The position numbers and the translations under genes were made by a program. DNA of 56,000 nt from Diphasiastrum complanatum. Taxonomy: Eukaryota > Streptophyta > Lycopodiopsida > Lycopodiales > Lycopodiaceae. The stretch covers positions 14,283,011 to 14,339,010 of the forward strand of contig CM055111.1 in the NCBI GenBank assembly GCA_029204225.1, written 5' to 3'. Each line of letters starts with the position of its first letter. The stretch's first letter is position 1. The notes under the pieces are model-generated. The model saw nothing but the letters and a program-made list of their open reading frames with translations. It ran no database searches and was not told the DNA's origin. Of the stretch, positions 45,630-53,839 are shown in pieces.

Positions 45630-46580
45630 AACTATCAGGAGAACACCCTCAGCTTTCAGTATAAAGGCCGAGAGATCCAGTTGCATGGGGAGCATGATGT
45701 TCCCAACAGCCCTATGGTCTGCAGTTCAGAGCTCTGTCAGCTAATCGGAGACGAAGACCATCAGGTATTCTTATGTGACTTTCAGTTTATTCCTGAAGTT
45801 TCTATTTCCAGTTCTATTCAGCAGAAAATCAGTAAATTAGAAACTTTATTGTCTAAATTTAAAGATGTTTTTTTTGAAGATTTGCCACATGGTTTACCAC
45901 CTAGCAGAGAGGTAGATCATGTAATAAACCTAGTACCAGGTATAGCACCTGTTTCTAAACCTCCGTATCGGGTCAGCCGAACAGAGGATGAAGAAATAAC
46001 TAGGCAGTTAACAGACTATCTTGGGAAAGGCCAAATTCAGACCAGTAGTTCACCATGGGCCTCACCAGTCCTATTGGTGAAAAAGAAGGGGTCTATGCGT
46101 CTTTGCGTAGATTACAGAGCCCTCAATAAAGTCACAATTAAGAATAAATACCCTATGCCTCGGGCAGACGAGTTGTTTGATCAACTCGACGGGGCTAAGT
46201 TTTTCAGCAAAATAGACCTCAGATCAGGATATCATCAAGTCCGTATAAAATCGGAAGATGTCTCGAAAACAGCTTTTAGGACTCGTCACGGTCATTATGA
46301 GTTTAAGGTGATGCCATTTGGGCTCACAAATGCTCCAGCTACCTTTATGACCTTGATGAACAGTGTCCTCAGACCATACTTGGGTAAGTTTGTAGTCGTA
46401 TTTTTAGATGACATCCTCGTCTACAGCAAAACGAGGAAGGAGCATCTAAAACACCTCAGAAAGGTGTTTCGACTGCTCAGAAAGCATAAGCTTTATGCTA
46501 AACAATCCAAGTGTGAATTCTTCGTTGAAGAAGTAGCATATTTGGGTCACATTATCTCTTCAGATGGGATTAAGATGGAC
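45630..46580 (+). CDS. chromovirus reverse transcriptase
   Basis: In the same frame as gag-protease after one TAA. It carries [64 protein letters not shown] and [12 protein letters not shown] (FLDD catalytic pair), then [20 protein letters not shown]. Homology ends at DGIKMD (46580), where foreign sequence begins; the frame then closes at 46604. The polymerase fingers and palm look intact, but RNase H is missing. Alone it could not complete reverse transcription. Confidence 0.93.
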
Positions 46581-46960
46581 CTGTGTGCTTGGATTTTGGG
46601 TTGAGGCTAGGGTAGGAAACCCCACAACAATTTTGGCACCGTTGCCGAGGGGTTACACCAATTTATCAGTTTGCAGCATATATTAATGGATGTTAGCTTG
46701 CATTAGGCAGCTTGTTTTGGCATAAGTATGGTTAAAATTGCAATTTAGGATTAGATTGAGAGTAATTTTGCTTGATTTGAGTGGATCTTCTTGTTTGAAA
46801 TTTATTCAAAGCTTAGGAGATCTTAATCATACATTAGGACATTCTCACACGTGTGAATTTTCACAAGATCTTTGGCTTAAGTGGAGTGCACATCTAGAAT
46901 CATTCATAAGCTAGAAATCATACATCTACCATGCTAGAACTTGGAAATACATGAAGATTT
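46581..46960 (+). other. foreign segment replacing RNase H and front of integrase
   Basis: About 380 bp unrelated to pol. It contains CCCACAACAATT, then TGGCACCGTTGCCGAGGGG (46634-46652), close to the Asp-tRNA primer site of Tat/Athila-type gypsy elements, with an LTR-like end before it and AT-rich leader-like sequence after it. No target duplication is visible at its edges. Confidence 0.75.
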
Positions 46961-47760
46961 GAATATAACCGACCATCCACAGACGGACGGTCAAACAGAA
47001 AGGGTAAATCAAGTGCTGGAGGATATGCTTCTTGCATACGTCAGCAAGAGGCAGACTAATTGGGAGGAGTATCTCTCGATATTAGAGTTTGCTTACAACA
47101 GTACCAAACATTCAGCTACGGGATACAGCCCATTTATGCTGATGTACGGTTTTCAGCCACGCTCACCCACAGTTGTAGGGTTTAAACAAGAAAAAGTTGA
47201 AGCAGCCAGAAACTTTTTAGAAGACCTAAACCAGATGATAGAACATGCTAAGCGTAGCATTAGACAATCCCAGGATCGAGCCAGGCATTATGCAGATCCA
47301 CACAGACGGGATGTGCAGTTCTCCACTGGTGAGGAAGTCTACTTAAGAGTCCCAGTTGACTCTAAAACCCTCAAATCAGGAGTGTGTGCTAAGTTGTCTC
47401 CAAGGTATTGTGGTCCCTTTACCATCAGTAGGAGACTAGGCGAGGTCACCTATGAACTAGAACTCCCACACAACAGTAAGGTTTTTCCAGTCTTTCATGT
47501 AAGTCAGTTACGAAAAGCCTTAACCAGATCAGATAATCTGGTAGGGGACAGTGTTCTAGTTCTCCCATTGGATCCTCAACAACCTCCACATGAACCAGAG
47601 GAGATTCTTGATAGTCGAGAGACGCAGACTCGTCATACTCTATACTGAGAATATCTGGTTAAGTGGAATGATCAGCCTGTTGAGAATGCCACTTGGGAAA
47701 GAGGCAGCGTCCTTCGCAAGATTTTTCCAGACTTTGTCTTAGAGGACCAAGACGGTTCTT
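46961..47760 (+). pseudogene. chromovirus integrase C-terminal half and chromodomain
   Basis: The frame enters integrase at DHPQTDGQTERVNQVLED (glutamate of the DDE triad), then EFAYNSTKHSATGYSPFML, the GPF-like C-terminal domain (KLSPRYCGPFTISRRLGEVT) and VFPVFHVSQLRKAL. A stop TGA at 47646-47648 falls where Trp is expected; the chromodomain continues in frame as EYLVKWNDQPVENATWERGS to the stop at 47761. Chromodomains steer integration toward marked chromatin. The front of the integrase core, with the zinc-binding domain and first two acidic residues, is absent. Confidence 0.88.
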
Positions 47761-47773
47761 AAGGGGGAGGGAG
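47761..47773 (+). promoter_or_regulatory. polypurine tract of chromovirus
   Basis: AAGGGGGAGGGAG immediately before the 3' LTR, the expected primer for plus-strand synthesis. Confidence 0.92.
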
Positions 47774-48131
47774 TGTTATGAGCTCGTAACCAGTGCCGAA
47801 CCCTAGGGAACACAGATAGGTCAGATACCACAGTCAGGGTCGTGTCCAGTGTACATGACCAACAGGGCAAGACAGTGTGAGTAGTGTGCCCCAGCACGGT
47901 CCATAGCCATGGCGGGCCTAACACAGCCTAGGGACCCTGTCAGCAGGATAGGGCCCCCAGTTGGGTCCCGACGTGCAGTCGACCACGTCAGTGCCACGTG
48001 GCCGACACTTGGCAGTTGCATGCTACCAGTCCTCACACTGGGCTAGGAGGGGCTTACTCTATATCAGGGAGTAGGCAAGGTTGGGTGGATCAGTTAGTAT
48101 TTGCCCTACTGTGGTGTTAGGATCTATTACA
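47774..48131 (+). repeat. 3' LTR of chromovirus
   Basis: Identical to the 5' LTR over 358 bp except C to T at the sixth base, which breaks the terminal palindrome. Confidence 0.95.
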
Positions 48132-48570
48132 TAGGTGCACTTCCCTGGGTTAGAGCCATCGTCCGTGAGGCCCTCTTCCTGGTGACTTTTGTCACTAGAA
48201 AGAGGCGTGTTCTTGCCATGTTCCGGGTGTTCAGCCATCTGGACCTCCGTAAGCCAGCCCCCACACGCTTTGCATTTGACTTGGTGGTCATCGACCGTCT
48301 GATCAGGTGTAGGGCGCAGCTTCTACAGATGGTTGCCAGTGATCTTTGGCGTGCCAGTACGTTTCAGCACACTGAGGATGGGGAGCACTTTTCTTCCACG
48401 GTGAGGGGAGACCAATTCTGGAGGGATGCACAGACATTGTCAGGACTGCTTCGACCACTCTACATTGTGCTCTGCATGGCTGACAGCGAGAGGTCGACAC
48501 TTGGACTTGTATATGAGCTCATGGACCGGATTGGACAGTTCCTGCAACTGCCCATCTTGCAGCCAGAGAG
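48132..48570 (+). pseudogene. hAT transposase, middle part (after chromovirus)
   Basis: Continues the transposase interrupted at 42924: LPWVRAIVREALFLVTFVTR, LAMFRVFSHLDLRKPAPTRF, DRLIRCRAQLLQMVASDLW, FWRDAQTLSGLLRPLYIVLC and LGLVYELMDRIGQFL. This is the segment between the CAAH motif and the C-terminal dimerisation region. The exon ends at 48570 with AGAG/GTAAGA, a good donor in phase 2. The matching next exon is not downstream but on the minus strand at 53052, starting with a single G that completes the codon. Confidence 0.88.
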
Positions 48571-48611
48571 GTAAGAAGTAAGAGGTTCCTGCAGCTGCCC
48601 ATCTTGCAGCC

Positions 48612-49165
48612 AGAGGGGCCTTCTTCTCACAGCACCCTGGTCCTTGAACACCCTCTCACAGCACCCTGTCTCTCAAACAGCTTGTCTCTCACAGCCTATT
48701 CTCACAGCCTGTCACCGGCTCTCTCACTGTCTATCACTAGCTCTCTCACAGCCTCTGAAAATGCCGACTACAATGGCATTGTGAGTGCCTATTTATCCCC
48801 ACAGCCTGATCGGCCATGTGGATCCCCATCATCCATCCATGTGCCTCTGTACCTGCCCCCAAGTGATGCTCCCCCCCTTATTGGTCTCCCATTGGCCCCA
48901 TGGTCTGCTCACCCACAGTGCCCATGTGCCTCGGTACCTGCCCCCATGTGATGCTCCCCCCGTGTTGGTCTCCCATTGGCCCCATGGTCTGCTCACCCAC
49001 AGTGCCCATGTGCCACTGCACCAGTCCCGTGCACCATGTACTGTACCCTCTTTTTTTACACCCAGTACACCTTTTTTTTCCATTTTTTTGTCCTTTTTTG
49101 GTAAGTAATAGACAAATGGTACCCCCTGGTACCATACCAGCGGTACCAAGGGGTACTATGATATA
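48612..49165 (-). repeat. companion-ORF upstream region, arm C (left arm of palindrome)
   Basis: Inverted copy of 49200-49805 lacking the ORF itself; similarity starts just before the ATG position. It contains the TATA-like box (minus strand, 48788-48798), two copies of an 83-bp unit (about 48849-49015), GGTACC palindromes and the CTATGATATATA end. The sequence 48539-48570 is duplicated as filler at 48586-48616, at the junction with the transposase exon. Confidence 0.88.
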
Positions 49166-49199
49166 TAAAAATATATTTATGTATATATATATATATTTA
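49166..49199. repeat. AT-rich centre of large palindrome
   Basis: TATA-rich spacer flanked by GTACTATGATATATA and its reverse complement. Confidence 0.85.
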
Positions 49200-49805
49200 T
49201 ATATCATAGTACCCCTTGGTACCGCTGGTATGGTACCGCCGGTACGGTACCTCCCTGGGATCCGCGGTACCAGGGTGGTACCATTTTTAATATTTTTTTT
49301 ATTTTTTAATATATTTAATAATTTTTTTTGGCCTATTACTTACCAAAAAAGGACAAAAAAAATGGAAAAAAAAGGGGTATTGGGTGTAAAAAAAAAGGGT
49401 ACAGTACATGGTGCAAGGGACTGGTGCAGTGGCACATGGGCACTGTGGGTGAGCAAACCATGGGGCCAATGGGAGACCAACACAGAGGGGGAGCATCACA
49501 TGGGGGTAGGTACAGAGGCACATGGGCACTGTGGGTGAGCAGACCATGGGGCCAATGGGAAACCAACACAGGGGGGGAGCATCACATGGGGGCAGGTACA
49601 GAGGCACATGGATGGATGATGGGGATCCACATGGCCGATTAGGCTGTGGGGATAAATAGGCACTCACAATGCCATTGTGGTCGGCATTTTCAGAGGCTGT
49701 GAGAGAGCTAGTGATAGACAGTGAGAGAGCAAGCGAGAGCCGGTGACAAGCTGATTGAGAACCAGGGTGCTGTGAGAGGGTGTTCAAGGACCAGGGTTGA
49801 TCGAG
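49200..49805 (+). repeat. companion-ORF upstream region, arm B (right arm of palindrome)
   Basis: Reverse complement of arm C over about 550 bp, with the same doubled 83-bp unit. It extends to the companion start codon and is its promoter and leader region. About 40 bp of extra GGTACC/GGATCC palindromes lie near 49225-49285. Confidence 0.9.
49649..49659 (+). promoter_or_regulatory. TATA-like box of companion ORF
   Basis: GGGATAAATAG about 150 bases before the ATG, conserved at the same place in all three arms. An AATGCC...GGCATT inverted repeat lies just downstream (49668-49692). Confidence 0.5.
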
Positions 49806-50171
49806 ATGGCAGAGCCCATACCACCAAAGCCCGAGGGCGAAGCCAGGAGGAAGCTTGAGGAAGATATCCGAAGGCACAACGAGAGACATCGGAAGCAAGA
49901 GGCAAATATCCAAGAGATGCTGCAACAGACTCGGGAGAGAAATCCGGAACCGGAGCCACCCGCCCCCACTGTGGATCCTGTCCCCGCTGTCGAGCTGGAT
50001 CTGGATGAGCAGATCGGAATGAATTTCACACGACGGCAGCTCATCATGGTCAGGGAAAGGGCGGCCGGACGTCGGGCTAACCAGGAGGCAACTCGGGCTA
50101 ACTGGGAGGCAGAGCAAGAGCGACAAAAAAATGCACCAGACGAGGGCGAGGAGTCGGTGGAGGATCAGTGA
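49806..50171 (+). CDS. hAT-companion ORF, copy B
   Basis: 121 residues from ATG at 49806; an in-frame stop upstream fixes this start. Block 1: MAEPIPPKPEGEARRKLEED and RRHNERHRKQEANIQEMLQQ, strongly charged and helix-prone. A Pro-rich linker follows (PEPEPPAPTVDPVPAVE), then block 2 DLDEQIGMNFTRRQLIMVRE and a Glu/Gln/Arg tail ending ESVEDQ. It differs from copy A mostly by substitutions and an 8-residue insertion, without stops, suggesting past selection. It converges on the transposase tail ending at 50680. No known domain recognised; a DNA- or transposase-binding partner is only a guess. Confidence 0.72.
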   Translation: MAEPIPPKPEGEARRKLEEDIRRHNERHRKQEANIQEMLQQTRERNPEPEPPAPTVDPVPAVELDLDEQIGMNFTRRQLIMVRERAAGRRANQEATRANWEAEQERQKNAPDEGEESVEDQ

Positions 50172-50679
50172 GGGATGTTTAGAATAGATAAGGTCCAGCC
50201 GTATGTGGCGGACTGTTGCTATGTAGTTTTCGGCAGTTTATGGTGCAGCAAATAACTAGATGGCCGCTTAAAAAAGTGACAGTATATGTGATGTTATCTT
50301 CATACAACGGTTGAATATATACATAGTTGTTTTTTGTGCAACGCGAGCCTGGTCATGAAAGTTGCAATCTCTGTAATTTTTTTAAATGCAGATGTATTAC
50401 ATGTGTTTATGAAATGTCGTTTGGGGTGTAGGGGTGATTGTTGTGCTCATGATGTAGGTGCATATATGTGAAGCTAGCATTTTCTTCAAACGAAATTAAA
50501 TGAAAAAAGGATTCACACACGCACATAGAATTCGACATAAAATTGAAAATACAACATCACATGTACAGAGCGACATACGCACAATGTGCAGCAAATAATG
50601 TAGGCCAAACACTGTATATAATGTGACAAATCATCTGAGTACAATGGTAGACCGTCTGCTAGAGACAAACTACTGAAAC
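50172..50679. other. shared 3' region between companion ORF and transposase tail
   Basis: Intergenic sequence also present inverted at 40640-41114 and partly at 39319-39620. It presumably holds both 3' UTRs; no clear terminator was assigned. Confidence 0.5.
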
Positions 50680-52352
50680 TTAAACAACAGAGCCGCAATC
50701 AATGCTCTGGCTCTGACTCAGACGAATGCTCTGCAGACAACTCAGGAGAGCTGACTCTCGCAGCCTATATCTCTGCCTGTCTGGAACTGGCATGGGCTGT
50801 GTATCCGAGGAGGAGGACTCGTCATCCTCATCCTCCCAATCAGCCTCCGCATCAGCCCCCAAGCAGGCCAAACCAACAAAACCTGCTCCAACTGGCTCTG
50901 ATACTGCACCTCTACCTGTACCTGGAGCCCTGCGTGGTCATCCTCTCCTCCCTGGCAGTTTCTGTGCCTTGCCTTTCTTGTTCGGTGCACCCTTGGGCCT
51001 TCCTGGTCTCTTGCGGACAAGAGGAGCTATCAATGCCTCGTCACCCCCATGCAAATCACCTGGCTGGCTAGGCTGAGCCCAAGCTGAGGCCGGCTGGGAT
51101 AGGGAAGCAAAAGAGGGAACTCCCTGTGCACCTGAGCAAGGAGGATGAGCTCGTGGAGTGTGTGCCCGTGGGGCTGCTGCAGGTGGAGGAACTGGCAGTG
51201 CAAGAGGCGAGTACAGCGGCATATGTACTGAAAGGGGCGTTGAGGTGGCCGGTACTGGTACATCCTGGGTGCTGCCAAAGGGGGAGCCAGTGGAGTGGCT
51301 GCTGCCAAAGGATGAGGATGTGGAGTGGGTGCTGCCACTAGAGGAGCAGCTGGAGGAGCCACTGTGGATATGGGCGCTGCGAGAGAAAACCTGGGCACAG
51401 ATGACCTGGTGCTGTAGAAGTGGACGGCGATGGAGGGGCTGCAGGCCTAAATGGCATCGGTGGCACTGGAGGAGCTGTGCGACGCACATACACCCTCTGA
51501 GGAGCTGGAGGAACTGTAGGCACCTCATGCGGCTACTCTAGCTGGGACTCTGTGTATGGCATGCTGGCAAGAGATGATGGGGGCGCCCTGACACTCGGCA
51601 TCTGCTGGGCCTCTGAATCCAATGTGGCAACCAAGTCGTCCAGCTGGGCATCTGAATACAAATGCTCTGGGCTATGGGACTCATCCTGTGCACCAGCCTC
51701 TAAATCATCCTGTGCACCAACCTCTGGATCATCCTGTGCACCAACCCCTGAATCAACCCGAGCCTCATCCCGTGCCTCATCATGTGCACCCTATAGACCC
51801 TGCATGGCCTCCCAATCTGTGCAATCAAAGTCCTCCGGTGCCTCCTCTGGTGTACTGTCATAGTAACGGCCATGACTCTGTACTGCACGCATCCAAACAT
51901 CTACCGGACCGGCATCTAAATCACTCTGCCCTCTATCAAGAGCCTCCTCCATCATGTCAGCATAGGTAGGTATGCCACTGGCCCCCCCTGTGTGCCCTGC
52001 CTGTCTCCCGGTATAACTTGTGCCATGTGTCCCACCTCTGCCACGTGATGCACCTGTGACCCCTGCCCGTGGCGTGTGCCCTGCACCTGTATCATCCGCC
52101 TCATCCCTCTCTGATCTGGCAAACACAACCCGAATGGGCTCATCCTCATCATGCTCATCCTCTGACACTAACTCATCTGCCTCATACAATGGGGGCTCTT
52201 TGTGCTCAAGCCCAAGCTCTCTCTCTCTCTCTCATCTCGGCAAGCTCTCTCTCTCTCTTTGCCATCAACTGTGTGCCCAGGTCATCTGCAGGCATGGGAT
52301 GGATACTGTCCGTAGGCAAGTCAACCTGGCGCTCCAAATCAGATATCTTCGT
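50680..52352 (-). pseudogene. hAT transposase C-terminal acidic, Pro-rich and AT-hook tail, copy B
   Basis: The exon starts after CCTTGCAG at 52352 with TKISDLERQVDLPTDSIHP. It passes a GA-rich stretch with a frame slip, then the acidic YEADELVSEDEHDEDEPIRV, a Gly-rich part, and EEAPEDFDCTDWEAMQG. Then come repeated DEARVDSGVGAQDD-like units, a Pro/Ala/Ser-rich region (51528-51050) and LVRKRPGRPKGAPNKKGKAQ, an AT-hook-like PGRPKG core, then GRRG and RPRR in a neighbouring frame. It ends DESSSSDTQPMPVPDRQRYR and a stop at 50680. At least three frame changes show decay. Such a long tail is unusual after the hAT dimerisation region. Confidence 0.7.
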
Positions 52353-52454
52353 CTGCAAGGTTTAGAATTTGCATGTCAGAGAGACAACTTAATGAAGAAA
52401 TGAAACCAACGTACTAGGAGTCAACCAACATGCTATGGGAGAATAGCTAATCAC

Positions 52455-52616
52455 CTGCAATGCGCTCGTAATGGTCGGAAGTCTCCTGGCGAAACATGCG
52501 TTGGTGCTACAGAACCCAAACCGCTCCAACTGACTCACTGACAACCGGTTTCTTCTCCTCGTGTGAATCAGTGCCCATGTGCTCCAATTACGCTCACACA
52601 CGTAGGCAGCGCAGTC
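52455..52616 (-). pseudogene. hAT transposase exon, dimerisation region part 2
   Basis: Acceptor CCACAG, then DCAAYVCERNWSTWALIHTR and RRNRLSVSQLERFGF, donor CAG/GTGATT. The CERNWST...RNRL block is the signature of the hAT C-terminal dimerisation domain. Confidence 0.88.
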
Positions 52617-52706
52617 CTGTGGTACGTGCAATGAAATGCTTCAGCACATGTGCACGGGTGGAAGGTCAACGAAACACAGCAATGGAGGATGAAATGAGAT
52701 GCATAC

Positions 52707-53052
52707 CTAAGAAAGGACACACACTGCAAGACGCTGTATGGATGGATAGGTGCTACCGAACATGGTCCACCAGGTAATGGGAAGCTGCCTCCTCTCTGGA
52801 TCCTGAGCAGCCGGGTGGCCGAACGTGCCCATGCCGAAACGAAATGCAGCGAGCTCCTCCATGAGCCTGATAGGATCCAAACCTATGTGTGGACCCACCC
52901 TGTGAATGTACTGAAGCCAATCGGCCTCGATCTCCCTGTCTGCTATCTGTGTCGGAGAGAGGAAGAGGGGATACAGTATGTGTGCAACGCTGTGGATACT
53001 CTTGTGGAAGTAGTTCCACCGCGCCTCCCATATGAACTTCAGCTCTGTCATC
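52707..53052 (-). pseudogene. hAT transposase exon, dimerisation region part 1
   Basis: Acceptor CTTGTAG at 53053-53059, then G completing a codon and MTELKFIWEARWNYFHKSIH, SVAHILYPLF, EELAAFRFGMGTFG and PITWWTMFGSTYPSIQRLAV. WW..FGS..P..Q is typical of hAT. The last codon before the donor GTATGC is TAG where CAG is expected, a C-to-T nonsense change at the splice border. The preceding exon of the same gene appears to be 48132-48570 on the plus strand. Confidence 0.88.
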
Positions 53053-53099
53053 CTACAAGTGAGAGGCATGTGGTTTAGGGCATTACGAAAAACTTACCA

Positions 53100-53335
53100 C
53101 TGACAGAAAAACAAAGACGCGTCCGACCCCGCGTCCGGGTCCGGTCGCCGGACACGGATGCGAAAAGGCCTGGACCCTCATGTTATTATATATATATTAT
53201 ATTATATATGTATGTATCATAGATGCATGCCACATTCCGGAACGTGATTAGGGTTCCCGGAATGTACACCTGGATTTGTTTTTCTGATTTTTTGTTAAAA
53301 AAACAGAATTTTTGCTGTTTTTGTGAATATCTTTT
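53100..53335. repeat. GCGTCCGG palindrome cluster, TA tract and TTCCGGAA motifs
   Basis: A cluster of GACGCGTCC/CCGGGTCCGG steps (53115-53165) shares 28 identical bases with 55099-55126. It is followed by a TA-rich tract (53186-53222) and CATTCCGGAACG...TTCCCGGAATG (53230-53272). It lies directly next to the hAT exon breakpoint. Confidence 0.75.
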
Positions 53336-53372
53336 AGTGTAAATTTTTTTAGGTAGTATGTAAACTTTCTTG

Positions 53373-53450
<78 letters not shown>
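53373..53450. repeat. (GA)n microsatellite
   Basis: GA tract of about 38 units with one AAAG interruption. Confidence 0.95.
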
Positions 53451-53797
53451 TTTTCCCCTTTTTTTTTTGCTATTTTTTGGGGTCAAAAAAGGGGACTTTT
53501 TTGACTTTTTTTAAGCTTGTAGGGTTTTAGCTAATATTCACATGTGATGTACTTTGATCTCCTTTGTAGGAGAACACTATTGTTGCCTACTTTATGGTCT
53601 TTTATACTTCACTGTTATCAAAATCTGTATTTTGTTCATAACTAGGATGAAGATTAAGAATAAGATTTTATTTATTATTATTATTGCAAGAGAAAAAAAC
53701 TACCACAACAAGGTTTGTATAACCTCACGCAAAGGCCAAATTTAGAGTGGTGTAGTGTTGAGTTATAGTATTTACACATTTGGAAACAGATACCAAC

Positions 53798-53839
53798 CTT
53801 AGTACGGTCAAGTGAAAATCGCAATGAACTCACTTCCTG
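53798..53839 (-). CDS. upstream exon of the giant-intron coiled-coil gene
   Basis: A 42-base exon on the minus strand with acceptor TTTACAG (or CAGCAG three bases on) and donor AAG/GTTGGT, reading QEVSSLRFSLDRTK. Phase 0 at both ends fits the 37462-37549 exon, 16.2 kb downstream. It is short and coiled-coil-like, so the call rests on splice sites, phase and residue pattern. Earlier exons presumably lie beyond the window or were missed. Confidence 0.55.

Larger units (their letters stand above)
42930..48131 (+). mobile_element. young Ty3-gypsy chromovirus, chimeric and non-autonomous
   Basis: A 5202-bp element with 358-bp LTRs (42930-43287 and 47774-48131) that differ at a single base, and a perfect 5-bp target duplication TAGGT (42925-42929 and 48132-48136). 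Order: PBS, leader, gag-protease, stop, RT, foreign insert, integrase C-terminal half, chromodomain, polypurine tract. RNase H and the front half of integrase are replaced by unrelated sequence, so it must have moved with enzymes supplied by relatives. It splits an hAT transposase. Confidence 0.95.

Noticed and set aside
46581-46960. Simple insertion of a solo LTR into the chromovirus
   Set aside because: No flanking target duplication is visible, the piece extends past the primer site into leader sequence, and a large block of pol is missing rather than merely interrupted.
48900-50126. Long frames (up to 275 aa) across the palindrome arms and antisense to the companion ORF
   Set aside because: They are shadows of the companion ORF and of the repeated upstream region; the frames follow the repeat units and lack conservation in the third arm.
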